Positions 27,148-36,037 of a stretch of 64,000 bases of DNA are shown here, one piece after another. Source of the stretch: Sulfurospirillum_A sp029027265 (lineage in GTDB: Bacteria; Campylobacterota; Campylobacteria; Campylobacterales; Sulfurospirillaceae); assembly GCA_029027265.1 (NCBI GenBank), contig CP093061.1:1116001-1180000 (forward strand), read 5' to 3'. The number at the start of each line of letters is the position of its first letter. Positions within the stretch are counted from its first letter, which is position 1. The notes below the pieces were generated by a model. The model saw only the letters and a program-made list of their open reading frames with translations. It did not search any database and was not told where the DNA came from. A program made the position numbers and the translations under genes.

Positions 27148-28607
27148 TAGGCTTCCTCTTCTTTACTTTTATCTATCATCCAGTAGAGGTTCATTCTGAT
27201 TCCTGCTCCGCTTGCTCCACATTGGTTATAACCCCAAGCACTATCAACAAATGCTGGTCCAGCAATGTCAAGGTGTAACCACTTGTCTTTGTACTCATCT
27301 GCTACAAAATTATCTAAAAACATTCCAGCGGTAATTGCTCCACCCAAACGATTTTTACCAATGTTGCTTAGGTCTGCAATAGGGCTTTTAAGTTGCTTTT
27401 TTAAGTATCTGTTAAAAGGTAGAGTTCCTGTAAGCTCTCCACTTCCAATTGCTGATTTCATTAAAGAATGCTTCATTTTACTTGAATGTCCCATAACCGC
27501 AGTCGTATACTCACCAAGAGCAACAACACAAGCACCAGTTAAAGTAGCCATATCTATTAAGTAATCAGGCTTTTGCTCACAAGCATAACATAGACAATCA
27601 GCAAGAACTAAACGTCCCTCTGCATCCGTGTTTCCTATTTCTATAGTTTTTCCATTTTTAGCTACTAAAACATCATCTGGCTTGTAAGCTTCAGGTCCTA
27701 TTGAATTCTCAGTTGCCCCAATTATAGCGTGAACTTCATAAGGAAGACCAATTTGTGCTGCTGCTTTAACAATGCCCAAAACTGCTGCTCCTCCACCCAT
27801 GTCTGACTTCATACTTACCATAGAGCTTGCTGGTTTTAGGCTAAGTCCACCACTGTCATAAGTCAAACCTTTTCCTACATATACAAATTTTTCTTTTGCA
27901 TTTTTAGGCTTGTAGATAACATGAATAAGACGAGGAGGAATATGGCTAGCTCTATTGACTGCCAAAAATGCACCCATACCTTGCTCTTCTAAAAATTTCT
28001 CATCATATACTTTACATGTAACGTTCTCAATTTGGTCTAATTCTTGTGCTACTTCTGCAAGTTTTACAGATGTCATATCATAAGGGATAGTATTTACCAA
28101 ATTTTTTGCATAGTTTGTTGAGTTTGCTATGATAGTTCCAATTTTCACTGCTTTTTGAGCAGTTGACATTGAAACATTAGGTCTACTATAGTCATCTAAA
28201 CATATAGTAATAGTTTCAATTTTTAGTGGATTCTTTTTTGTTTTGTACTCTTCAAAGCTGTAACTACCAAGTATAAAAGCTTCACTCATTGCTTTAATAT
28301 TTACTCCAGGGCAATCATTAGAGTAAGTTCCTACTTTAACAGTTTTTGCATTTGTACTTTTTATAGTGTTTATAGCTGCTGCAGATGCTAGTCTAAGCTC
28401 TTCTGCGTCAAGTGAGTCTACACCAACATAAACAACTTTTTTCTCGTTTAAAAAACATATTTCTTCACTTTGGGCTTTGAATCCTAAAAACTCTAAAGTC
28501 TCTTTGTCTTCTACACTTTTGTGGTCACAATCCTTGTTTACTACAAATACAATTTTTATGTCAGCTTCTACTTCGTTTATTTTTTTATTTATTACATCAA
28601 TTTTCAT
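27147..28607 (-). CDS. pepA: Leucyl aminopeptidase (M17)
   Basis: 486 residues from the ATG at 28607, which has AAGGA at a good distance; an upstream ATT/ATG extension would overlap trpB and lacks a site. The M17 signature NTDAEGRLVLAD is present. Metal and active-site residues are in YVGKGLTYDSGGLSLKP and SDMGGGAAV. It is a cytoplasmic hexameric Zn/Mn peptidase that removes N-terminal residues. It is part of the coupled run rpiB ... apt-trpB-pepA-ychF. Confidence 0.96.
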   Translation of the reverse strand: MKIDVINKKINEVEADIKIVFVVNKDCDHKSVEDKETLEFLGFKAQSEEICFLNEKKVVYVGVDSLDAEELRLASAAAINTIKSTNAKTVKVGTYSNDCPGVNIKAMSEAFILGSYSFEEYKTKKNPLKIETITICLDDYSRPNVSMSTAQKAVKIGTIIANSTNYAKNLVNTIPYDMTSVKLAEVAQELDQIENVTCKVYDEKFLEEQGMGAFLAVNRASHIPPRLIHVIYKPKNAKEKFVYVGKGLTYDSGGLSLKPASSMVSMKSDMGGGAAVLGIVKAAAQIGLPYEVHAIIGATENSIGPEAYKPDDVLVAKNGKTIEIGNTDAEGRLVLADCLCYACEQKPDYLIDMATLTGACVVALGEYTTAVMGHSSKMKHSLMKSAIGSGELTGTLPFNRYLKKQLKSPIADLSNIGKNRLGGAITAGMFLDNFVADEYKDKWLHLDIAGPAFVDSAWGYNQCGASGAGIRMNLYWMIDKSKEEEA

Positions 28608-28608
28608 T

Positions 28609-29823
28609 TTATTCCTTATTATCAAAATTTAATAACTCTTTTGCTTGCATCATATCTTTGTCTCCTCGGCCAGAAAGATTGACTATGATAAGTGAGTTTT
28701 TTAACTTACTTTTTGGCATTTTTTTAAGGTATGCAACTGCATGAGAACTTTCAAATGCTGGTATAAGACCCTCTGCTTGACTCAACCAAACAAAGGCATC
28801 TAATGCTTCTTGATCTGTTATGTTTTCATACTTTGCAACTCCTAATTCCTTTAAGTATGCGTGCTCAGGTCCAATTCCTGGGTAATCCAAACCAGCACTA
28901 ATAGAGTGAGCTTCTAGTATCTGCCCGTCATCATCTTGAAGAAGGTAACTCATTTGACCGTGAAGAACACCTGGGCTACCCTTTTCTAAACTAGCACCGT
29001 GTTTGTCAGTTTCAACTCCAAGTCCACCTGCTTCAATACCAATGCACGTTACACCATCATCTTCTAAAAAGTGGCTAAATGTACCAATGGCATTACTCCC
29101 TCCACCAATACATGCTATGACATAGTCTGGAAGTCTATTCTCTTTTGCTAAAATCTGAGCTTTTGCTTCATATCCGATTATTGCTTGAAAATCACGAACC
29201 ATCATAGGATAGGGGTGAGGACCAGCAACAGTGCCAATTATATAAAATGTATCTCTTGCATTTGTTACCCAGTATCGTATAGCTTCGTTCATAGCATCTT
29301 TCAGAGTTCTACTACCACTTTTTACACTATGAACTTTTGCTCCAAGAAGTTTCATGCGAAATACGTTAAGCTCTTGTCTTTGTACATCTTTTTCGCCCAT
29401 AAATACTTCACATTCAAGACCAAGAAGAGCAGCAACTGTTGCAGTAGCTACTCCATGTTGTCCAGCTCCAGTCTCTGCAATGACTCTTTTTTTGCCCATT
29501 TTTTTAGCAATGAGACCTTGAACAATAGTGTTGTTTATTTTGTGTGCTCCAGTGTGGTTTAAATCTTCTCTTTTGAAGTAGATTTTCGCACCTAACTCTT
29601 CAGAAATATTTTTTGCATAGTACAAAGAAGAGGGTCGACCAACATAATCTTTAAGATAATTGTCAACTTCGCTCCAAAACTCTTTATCAAAGCGTAGTTT
29701 TTTGTAGTAATCATCAAGTTCTAATAAAACTGGCATCAATGTTTCAGGAACGTAACGTCCCCCAAATATGCCAAAATGGCCATTGCTATCTGGGTCAAAT
29801 TTTGAGGCTTTTGGAATATACAT
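28609..29823 (-). CDS. trpB: Tryptophan synthase beta chain
   Basis: 404 residues. The PLP lysine lies in HTGAHKINNTIVQG, the phosphate loop is GGGSNAIG, and the C-terminus has NLSGRGDKDM. It makes tryptophan from indole and serine. It starts within the apt stop codon (TAATG) and sits away from any trpA in this window, as is common when the trp genes are dispersed. Its length and motifs fit TrpB1. Confidence 0.96.
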   Translation of the reverse strand: MYIPKASKFDPDSNGHFGIFGGRYVPETLMPVLLELDDYYKKLRFDKEFWSEVDNYLKDYVGRPSSLYYAKNISEELGAKIYFKREDLNHTGAHKINNTIVQGLIAKKMGKKRVIAETGAGQHGVATATVAALLGLECEVFMGEKDVQRQELNVFRMKLLGAKVHSVKSGSRTLKDAMNEAIRYWVTNARDTFYIIGTVAGPHPYPMMVRDFQAIIGYEAKAQILAKENRLPDYVIACIGGGSNAIGTFSHFLEDDGVTCIGIEAGGLGVETDKHGASLEKGSPGVLHGQMSYLLQDDDGQILEAHSISAGLDYPGIGPEHAYLKELGVAKYENITDQEALDAFVWLSQAEGLIPAFESSHAVAYLKKMPKSKLKNSLIIVNLSGRGDKDMMQAKELLNFDNKE

Positions 29824-30377
29824 TAGTCAACCTCCAAAACAGAATATACACTAGTTGTTTTTTTAATTTCTTTATCACCTTGAAGGAAAGTTAAATTTAG
29901 TAAAAAACAAGCTTCCACGCACTGTGCATCTGATTTGTTTATTAGACTCACCGCAGCAGTTGCAGTTCCACCAGTTGCTATCAAGTCATCTATAAGTAGC
30001 ACTTTTGGGTTTTCTTTGTTACATTTAAAAGCATCTAGATGAATTTCTATTTCATCTACGCCATACTCTAATGAGTACTTTTCGCTAATAGTAGTGTATG
30101 GAAGTTTTCCAGGTTTTCTAATAGGCACAAAAGAGTTTCCTATTTTTGCAGCAAGTGCCGCTCCAAAAATAAAACCACGAGCTTCAATACCAGCTATAAA
30201 ATCTATATCTTCGTTTCTGTATCTGTCTGCTAAGTGATCCATGAGAAAGTTATATGCTTTTGCATTTGATAAAAGTGTTGTTATGTCTTTAAAAACTATT
30301 CCTGGTTTTGGAAAATCTTTTATATCTCTTATCGAGTCGAGTAGATACTCTTTATCACTCTGATTCAATTTTTTCAT
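29823..30377 (-). CDS. apt: Adenine phosphoribosyltransferase
   Basis: 184 residues. The PRPP-binding motif VLLIDDLIATGGTATAA and the hood segment DFIAGIEARGFIFGAALA identify Apt, which salvages adenine to AMP. AGGAC lies before the ATG. The gene is coupled to trpB by a TAATG overlap and preceded by a 27-codon membrane-peptide ORF. Confidence 0.96.
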   Translation of the reverse strand: MKKLNQSDKEYLLDSIRDIKDFPKPGIVFKDITTLLSNAKAYNFLMDHLADRYRNEDIDFIAGIEARGFIFGAALAAKIGNSFVPIRKPGKLPYTTISEKYSLEYGVDEIEIHLDAFKCNKENPKVLLIDDLIATGGTATAAVSLINKSDAQCVEACFLLNLTFLQGDKEIKKTTSVYSVLEVD

Positions 30378-30388
30378 TTGTTAATGTC

Positions 30389-30472
30389 CTATTTAAATAA
30401 TTTGTATTTTAAGTATAAAAAAAGTGTTAAAAATAGAGCAAATGTTCCATAAGATATGACTTCGACTCCCAT
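30389..30472 (-). CDS. 27-residue single-helix membrane peptide
   Basis: ATG at 30472 overlaps the stop of the upstream gene as TAATG, the same coupling used by the apt/trpB and pepA/ychF pairs. The product MGVEVISYGTFALFLTLFLY then LKYKLFK is one membrane helix with a basic C-terminal end. The stop lies 11 bp before the apt start. The coupling and hydrophobic design suggest a real small protein. Function unknown. Confidence 0.5.
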   Translation of the reverse strand: MGVEVISYGTFALFLTLFLYLKYKLFK

Positions 30473-30804
30473 TATAGAAGTGCCTCTATCTTCCCTTGTA
30501 GCTCTTTTATCTGTTGTCTTAGTTTGTCACTCTCCATACGGTATTGAGAGTTTCTTGTTCTTAGTGATTTGAGATCATTTTTGACTTTTGTAAGTTCGTC
30601 ACTTAGTATGTCAATATTTCCCAATGAGCGTTGAAGTTGAATTTGATATTTTCTTATGACAACTTCTGCATCACCTAGAGTATTTTTAACAATAACACTA
30701 CCAAGTTTTTCTTTTTTTAGAAGAGTTTTAAAGTAAAAAACCATAATAGTCAAATAGACACAAAGTGAAGCTAATGATGTTGTTACAATCCACTCTATTA
30801 ACAT
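30472..30804 (-). CDS. Membrane-anchored coiled-coil protein, unknown function
   Basis: 110 residues: an N-terminal membrane helix (about 5-28), then a long charged coiled coil to the end (DELTKVKNDLKSLRTRNSQ, then KLRQQIKELQGKIEALL). No catalytic motif. It follows rpiB by 2 bp and overlaps the small membrane-peptide ORF. The design suggests a scaffold or partner protein at the inner membrane. Confidence 0.75.
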   Translation of the reverse strand: MLIEWIVTTSLASLCVYLTIMVFYFKTLLKKEKLGSVIVKNTLGDAEVVIRKYQIQLQRSLGNIDILSDELTKVKNDLKSLRTRNSQYRMESDKLRQQIKELQGKIEALL

Positions 30805-30806
30805 GA

Positions 30807-31235
30807 TTAAATCTCTATCTTTTTAACGCGTTTTGCATGTCTACCGCCTTCAAAACTTCCATCGCACCAAGCATCTATGATAGACTCAGCAACGCCTAAC
30901 CCAACTATGCGTTCTCCAAAACAAAGAACGTTTGCATCGTTATGAGCTCTTGCCATAGTTGCTGTGTAAGCATCATGACAAAGTGCGGCACGAATTCCTT
31001 CATGCTTGTTTGCTGCCAGACTCATACCAATGCCAGAGCCACAAATAAGTATACCATGAGTATTGTCATTTGATAAAACTTCTAAACATAGCTTATGTGC
31101 ATAATCAGGGTAGTCAACTCTACTTGTATCCTTAGGGCCTAAGTCAATAATTTTGTGGCCTCGTTTTTCTATCATTTCTATGATATTAGGTTTGATTGCC
31201 ACACCAGCGTGGTCTGTTGCAATAAAAAATTTCAT
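30807..31235 (-). CDS. rpiB: Ribose-5-phosphate isomerase B
   Basis: 142 residues from the ATG at 31235 (AAGGAAAAAA upstream); a longer frame to 31367 has no ribosome site and no homologous extension. The start MKFFIATDHAGVAIK, catalytic GILICGSGIGMSLAANK and GERIVGLGVAESIID are typical RpiB/LacAB. It interconverts ribose 5-phosphate and ribulose 5-phosphate. It is the first gene of the coupled reverse-strand run. Confidence 0.95.
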   Translation of the reverse strand: MKFFIATDHAGVAIKPNIIEMIEKRGHKIIDLGPKDTSRVDYPDYAHKLCLEVLSNDNTHGILICGSGIGMSLAANKHEGIRAALCHDAYTATMARAHNDANVLCFGERIVGLGVAESIIDAWCDGSFEGGRHAKRVKKIEI

Positions 31236-31303
31236 TTTTTTCCTTACATGTAGTGTTGCGATTATATCATAAGCTTCTTTATATATGATATAATAAAATA
31301 TGA

Positions 31304-32158
31304 ATGTACAAAATAAAGAAACTTTACAAGAACAATTTAGCTTTTTTTGTAAAAAAAAATAACCCAAAAAATATGGAGATAGCAGTTGAGTATTTTGCTA
31401 TCTTTGGTGGACTTGATGTTACTCTCAATATGGATGAATCACTTGATAAACTTATGCAAAAGCATATCCTAAAAGAGTATAAATTTCTTAGAAATGATGT
31501 AGCACAACTGACTAATGGTGATGAAAAGTACCATAGACTTTTAAGTGCTAGTGCTTTAGGTGACAGAAGAACTAATTCAAGCTTTAAAAGAGCAAGTTTT
31601 TCTTTTGACGACGGTATGGATTTAGTTGAAGAGCTTCGTGATAAGGGTTTTATTAAGTTAGAGAGATGTAGTGAAGATGTCTATGTATCAGATAAGATTC
31701 TTTTTAACACTCCTTTTTTACGTTTTTGGTTTGCTTTTATTTCTCCAATATTTAAAAGTATTAGAGATAAAGAGTACAAAGAGTTTTTTGATATATATGA
31801 CAATAGAAAAGCAGAGTTTACAAATCTTGTGTTTGAGCAACTCTCACATGAATTTATTAAAAAAACGTTCACTGAAGATAAAATATACAATATCGGTAGA
31901 TACTGGGATGATGATAGAGAAATAGACCTTGTAGCTAAAACAAAATCTGGTAAAAAAATAGTAGGACTATGTAAATACACAGATAAAAAGCTTAAAAAAA
32001 GTGAACTTTCAAAACTGAATGAGTTAGCAGTTCAAGCTCAAATAAAACCAGATATCTATGTCTTATTTGCAAAAAATGGTTTTTCGAGCGAATTAAAAGC
32101 ACTAAAAAGTGATACAGTTTTACTCTTTACATGTAGAAATCTTAAAGTTCTGATTTAA
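31304..32158 (+). CDS. DUF234-like protein with a nuclease-like C-terminal domain
   Basis: 284 residues as read. The C-terminal part has a PD-(D/E)XK-like core (YWDDDREIDLVAKTKSGKK) as in DUF234 domains usually attached to archaeal-type ATPases, but the ATPase part is absent. Two overlapping starts occur in ATGAATG: 31304 in the long frame and 31300 in another. With A8 instead of A9 at 31351-31359, the 31300 start would join the long frame and give the more natural N-terminus MNVQNKETLQEQFSFFCKKN. The real start is therefore uncertain. Its 3' end overlaps the convergent aminotransferase remnant. Confidence 0.7.
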   Translation: MYKIKKLYKNNLAFFVKKNNPKNMEIAVEYFAIFGGLDVTLNMDESLDKLMQKHILKEYKFLRNDVAQLTNGDEKYHRLLSASALGDRRTNSSFKRASFSFDDGMDLVEELRDKGFIKLERCSEDVYVSDKILFNTPFLRFWFAFISPIFKSIRDKEYKEFFDIYDNRKAEFTNLVFEQLSHEFIKKTFTEDKIYNIGRYWDDDREIDLVAKTKSGKKIVGLCKYTDKKLKKSELSKLNELAVQAQIKPDIYVLFAKNGFSSELKALKSDTVLLFTCRNLKVLI

Positions 32159-32540
32159 TTGCTTTAAGATTTTTCCAATATAAGCAAGTTTATATTCGAG
32201 TTCTTTACTGTAAGGGCTAGAAAAATTTATACGTATAAAATTGTTAAAATAATTGGTTGTGCTAAAAGCATTTCCAGGTAATAGGCTTATATTTTTTTTT
32301 AATAAGGACATTGATAGTTTTGTAGCATCAATACTAGAGTTTAACTCAATCCATAAGGCAGTACTTCCTTTTGGTTGAGTTACCCTTATGTTTTTTGGAA
32401 AATATTTACCAATCAATTGTAATGTGTTTTGATATCTTTCATAAATTCTATTTCTATAATTACGAAGATGAAAATCAAATCTACCATTTTTTATAAAATC
32501 TGCAATAATCATTTGATTTAAAGTATTGCCATATATGACT
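32120..32540 (-). pseudogene. C-terminal remnant of a MocR/class-I aminotransferase
   Basis: An open frame of about 140 codons (MIIADFIKNGRFDFHLRNYR, then RVTQPKGSTALWIEL and LLPGNAFSTTNYFNNFIRIN) matches the end of the PLP-dependent aminotransferase domain of MocR/GntR-type regulators. The PLP lysine and the DNA-binding domain are missing. The homology stops near 32540, where insertion-sequence debris begins, so the 5' part was lost by IS activity. Confidence 0.75.
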
Positions 32541-32559
32541 TAATAGTAAATATGGGTGC

Positions 32560-33400
32560 TTACTTTTCTACATTTTTTTATAATTCACTAAATAATAATC
32601 GACTAAATTTAACTTCATACTTTTGCTAAGTCCACGATGTAAACTAATCATATTTTTCATATGAGAGAATATACCACCTTCGAGTGCATTAGTTGTATTT
32701 TGTATGTTTAGTTTTTTATGATTTTTGTATATAAATAAATAAGGTAAATTAGTTCGTAGACTTCTATATGCAACTCTTATTCTTGGATGAGTATAGTGGA
32801 GTTCTCCAGTAATAGACGAAACACTTTTTTACCCTCAAGGGGCACCTAGTTCTCTAAAAAACCTTTATAATTTTCGTACCAATCATCAAGCTTTTGAGTA
32901 AAGTTTTTCTCTGTAGTTTGAGTTAGTCTTGAAACAATTTTCTTCAGTTCATTAGAAGCTTCCAATTCACTTTCAATATGCTTCCAGATAAGTATCTCTT
33001 TTGATTCAATATCTTTGAACACCAAAGTTCCAAGATTGTACCCCAAGGGCAGGCTTCACGCTCTTTCCTCTTCCCATAAAAAGTAGCATCGCATACCAAG
33101 TTTACTGTCCTTGGATTATGTGCTTTTATATCAACAATATATTCATCTCTTTGCTTCACTATCCAGCTTATTGATCTGGAATATTTTACTGAAAGTTGCA
33201 TGAGTGTTTGTCGTTGTAAAAAATATTCTTCAAAGATAACTTTTTCTAGTTGTTTTGGTCTTCTTTTTGAGCTGAAAGAAGTTTTATAGTCTTTACAAAA
33301 ATATCTTTTTATCCCTTTTCTTGAATCTTTGGAAATAATATTTTTAGACTTGCAATTTATACATATTTTAGAGCTTTTTTACAATCATTTGTAAATAAAC
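32560..33400 (-). pseudogene. Decayed IS256-type transposase, Zn-binding variant
   Basis: Reverse-strand pieces in several frames: a zinc-ribbon start CINCKSKNIISKDSRKGIKR with a later C (YFCKDY), then LMQLSVKYSRSISWIVKQRD, then NLVCDATFYGKRKE, GTLVFKDIESKEILIWKHI, and a C-terminal NTTNALEGGIFSHMKNM. These match the mutator-type catalytic core (first Asp in CDATF, final Glu in NALEGG). At least two frameshifts and an upstream stop make it inactive. Terminal repeats were not found. 33400-33502 holds further non-coding debris. Confidence 0.75.
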
Positions 33401-33502
33401 CTTTGTTTACTCCCACTATGCCATAGTTTGAAAGGTATTTTGAGCACCCGTTTTTACTATTAAGTCTAAAAATATAATTATTTAAGATATAGTACATTTA
33501 AT

Positions 33503-34401
33503 AGACTTCTTTCAAAAGTCACTTAATATCTTTCAATTTCAACTCAAAATTATAAATACCAGCAATTAAGTTAAACCGTAAGCCAAATCTTTTTCTTCTA
33601 TTACGATAGGTTTCTGAGATGATACGAAATCGTTTTAGTACACCTATAACATGTTCTACAAATATACGTTTTGATGCAAATATTTTATTATCTTTTTTAT
33701 CTTCATGACTTAATGGTTTTAACTTACTTTTTTTCTTTGGAATAAGGGTATTATTGTGTATCTTTTTTATTCCCAAATATCCGGTATCAACATTAACTTG
33801 TATATTTGGATTTAGTGGTAATTTACTTTTTTTATACAACTTAAAATCATGTAGTTTCCCTTCTGAACACGTAGTTGCTAAAATGGTTAACTCTTTTGCA
33901 TCAACAACTAGTTGTGTTTTTAGTGTATGTCGTTTCTTTTTCCCTGAATAGTATCTCTGTTGCTTTTTTTTGGACGTTGAATAGGTGATTCAGTTGCATC
34001 AACCAAGATAACTTCAATCTCCATATCATTCATCAATCTATTCTTTGTTGGAAGTGAAAAAACTTTTGAGTTTATCAATATATCTTCTGCTCTTTTTATC
34101 ATTTTATAACAGCTTGATTCACTGATACTGTAATCTACACTTATATGATAATATGTACGATATTCTCTTAAATATTCAAGCATCATTAAAATCTGATCTG
34201 CATAGATTAATTTTAGGGGACGACCTGATATCTTCTTTCTTTTCTCTTCGAAATCTTTTAAAAGTTTAACCATCAATTCAAAGGTCTCTTTTTTTACACC
34301 TGTCAATCGTTTAAATTGCTCTGGTTTCTTATTCTCTATTTTTTTATATTTACTCATATTCTTTACTAAGCAATTTTCATTCTTACTTTTGAAAGATGTC
34401 T
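33503..34401 (-). mobile_element. IS5-family element, copy 1 (899 bp)
   Basis: Ends are near-perfect inverted repeats, AGACTTCTTTCAAAAGT and AGACATCTTTCAAAAGT, with one mismatch. The bordering triplets are AAT (33500-33502) and AGT (34402-34404), so no exact target duplication is present. The second copy at 43976 is flanked by ACT on both sides. Same length and near-identical sequence as copy 2, opposite orientation. Confidence 0.9.
33519..34357 (-). CDS. IS5-family (ISL2-like) transposase, two frames joined by frameshift, copy 1
   Basis: The upstream frame (34357-33920, 145 aa, ATG start) has a helix-turn-helix domain and the first catalytic Asp in VILVDATESPI. The downstream frame (33519-33839, extended upstream in-frame to the slippery site) has the second Asp (NVDTGYLGI) and the final Glu region (FVEHVIGVLKRFRI, YRNRRKRF). 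The frames meet at an A8 run after CGTCC, where a -1 shift gives QRPKKKQQRYYSGKKKRH. Both copies keep the same A8, which favours programmed frameshifting, known for this IS group. Confidence 0.85.
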
Positions 34402-34402
34402 A

Positions 34403-36037
34403 GTAAAGAAATTTGTAGTTAGAAAAGATGGGGACACTACCAAAACTGTAGATGCAGCATTAATTGAAGTATATAAGCTTATACAAAAAAAGACACTTAT
34501 AGTCACAAAAACAGTAAAGGGTAAAACAACAACAAAAAGAGAATATAAGGTTGGTGTTGATCATGAAGCTTTGGTAGATTCAATTAATGCTTTAATAACT
34601 CTAAAAACAGAAGCAAAAGCTGAAAATTTATTGTCATATAGATTAGACAATGAAGAAGAGAAAGCTGTATCTAAATTTATTTTGCCAGAGTCTAAAGAAA
34701 GAGCAGCTGTTATGTCTCAACTCTATAGATTAGGAACAGCAGGAGCACCTAGTTTAATAGCTGCAATAAAAGATGGAAATCGTGCAGAAGCATGGTTTCA
34801 AATAAGATATGCTTCAAATGCTGATGAGCACAGTGGAAATTATACAAGAGTAGTAAAAGAATCAAATATTTTTAACTTGTATGATACAACACCTAGTGAA
34901 AAAAATTCTAAAGATATCATAAGAATGGCAAGGATTCATCAAGCAAAGATTGCAGAAGAAGAGGGAGAATCATCAGCCTATAATGGAACAAATAAAATAG
35001 GTTACAAAATAGAAAAAGCAAAAAACTATCTTATTGATAATTTTGGAGAAGGAGTTGCTATAGACGGTGAAGTGATTGTAGGAATTAATAGTGTCAATGA
35101 TGAATATAATTCAGGAAAAGCTAAAGCAATAATCAACGACACAAACCTCCAAGGCACCAATAAAAACGACCTAATCTTCGGAGAAAAAGGTAAAGACACA
35201 CTAATCGGAGGTGCAGGAAGTGATGTTCTTTACGGTGGAGAGGGTGATGATACTCTTATAGGAGGTATGGCAGGTCCAGCAGTAGGTGATGCACCTGATT
35301 ATCTTGATGGAGGCAAAGGCTTCGACACCTATATCACAGGAAAAGACGATACCATCCACGATAGTGACGGCAAAGGAAAAATACAATTCAATGGAGTTGA
35401 TTTAACAGGAAGAAAAAAACTAAACAAAAAAACAAACCTTTATGAAGATAAAGATAAAGATTTCACATACAAAGAATTAAATGGTAATTTAATAATAACT
35501 GCTAAAGATGGGAAAAGTATAACCATAAAAGAGTGGAAAAATAAACAACTAGGCATTGAGTTAGTAAAGAACGATGATATAGAAATAAGTATCACAGAGT
35601 CCAATAGTGCCAATGAAGGAAACAGTGGAACACAAAGCATGAGTTTTACCCTAACACTTTCAAGAGCACTAGAAGATGGAGAGAGTTTAAAAGTAGCTGT
35701 TTCAAATACAAAAAAGGGAACATATACCTTTAGCTCAGGAGAATCAAGTAAAACTTTTACCCACACTTGGAAAGGTGATACAGTGGACGAAGGAAGCATA
35801 GACCACACAGCAACCCTAACTCCAACAGTTGTAGAGTATAAAGGTGAATCTCAAGATGTAAAAGTAACAGTAAAAAATAGTGGTAAAGCTACTGTCTATG
35901 ATGATGACGATGATAATAGATATGACCCACTAGTCCTAGATACCAATAAAGATGGCTTTATATCAACTACTTCATTAGAAAACTCAAATACTTACTTCGA
36001 TATAACAGGAGATGGACTAAAAGAGAGAGTAGGTTGA
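34403..36037 (+). CDS. RTX gene 1, segment 1: truncated N-terminal part
   Basis: Open in frame from the IS edge. The first TTG at 34571 is not a true start, because coding similarity continues upstream to 34403. The stretch PESKERAAVMSQLYRLGTAG then NRAEAWFQIRYASN and IFNLYDTT resembles the end of T4/phage-type lysozyme domains found in some RTX proteins (recollection, not searched). Then two RTX repeats (GGAGSDVLYGGEGDDTL), a Calx-beta-like domain (about 35575-35910) and the EF-hand-like block DPLVLDTNKDGFIST. It ends at TGA 36035, where the paralog has a tryptophan codon. Confidence 0.75.
   Translation, partial: VKKFVVRKDGDTTKTVDAALIEVYKLIQKKTLIVTKTVKGKTTTKREYKVGVDHEALVDSINALITLKTEAKAENLLSYRLDNEEEKAVSKFILPESKERAAVMSQLYRLGTAGAPSLIAAIKDGNRAEAWFQIRYASNADEHSGNYTRVVKESNIFNLYDTTPSEKNSKDIIRMARIHQAKIAEEEGESSAYNGTNKIGYKIEKAKNYLIDNFGEGVAIDGEVIVGINSVNDEYNSGKAKAIINDTNLQGTNKNDLIFGEKGKDTLIGGAGSDVLYGGEGDDTLIGGMAGPAVGDAPDYLDGGKGFDTYITGKDDTIHDSDGKGKIQFNGVDLTGRKKLNKKTNLYEDKDKDFTYKELNGNLIITAKDGKSITIKEWKNKQLGIELVKNDDIEISITESNSANEGNSGTQSMSFTLTLSRALEDGESLKVAVSNTKKGTYTFSSGESSKTFTHTWKGDTVDEGSIDHTATLTPTVVEYKGESQDVKVTVKNSGKATVYDDDDDNRYDPLVLDTNKDGFISTTSLENSNTYFDITGDGLKERVG

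Noticed and set aside
33519..34357. IS copy 1 transposase as a frameshifted pseudogene
   Set aside because: Both copies carry the same A8 shift site at the catalytic-domain join, as expected for programmed frameshifting in this IS group.
36035..36037. UGA recoding (as tryptophan or selenocysteine)
   Set aside because: Other genes here end normally at TGA, the paralog has TGG, and the gene has other lesions; a plain nonsense mutation is simpler.
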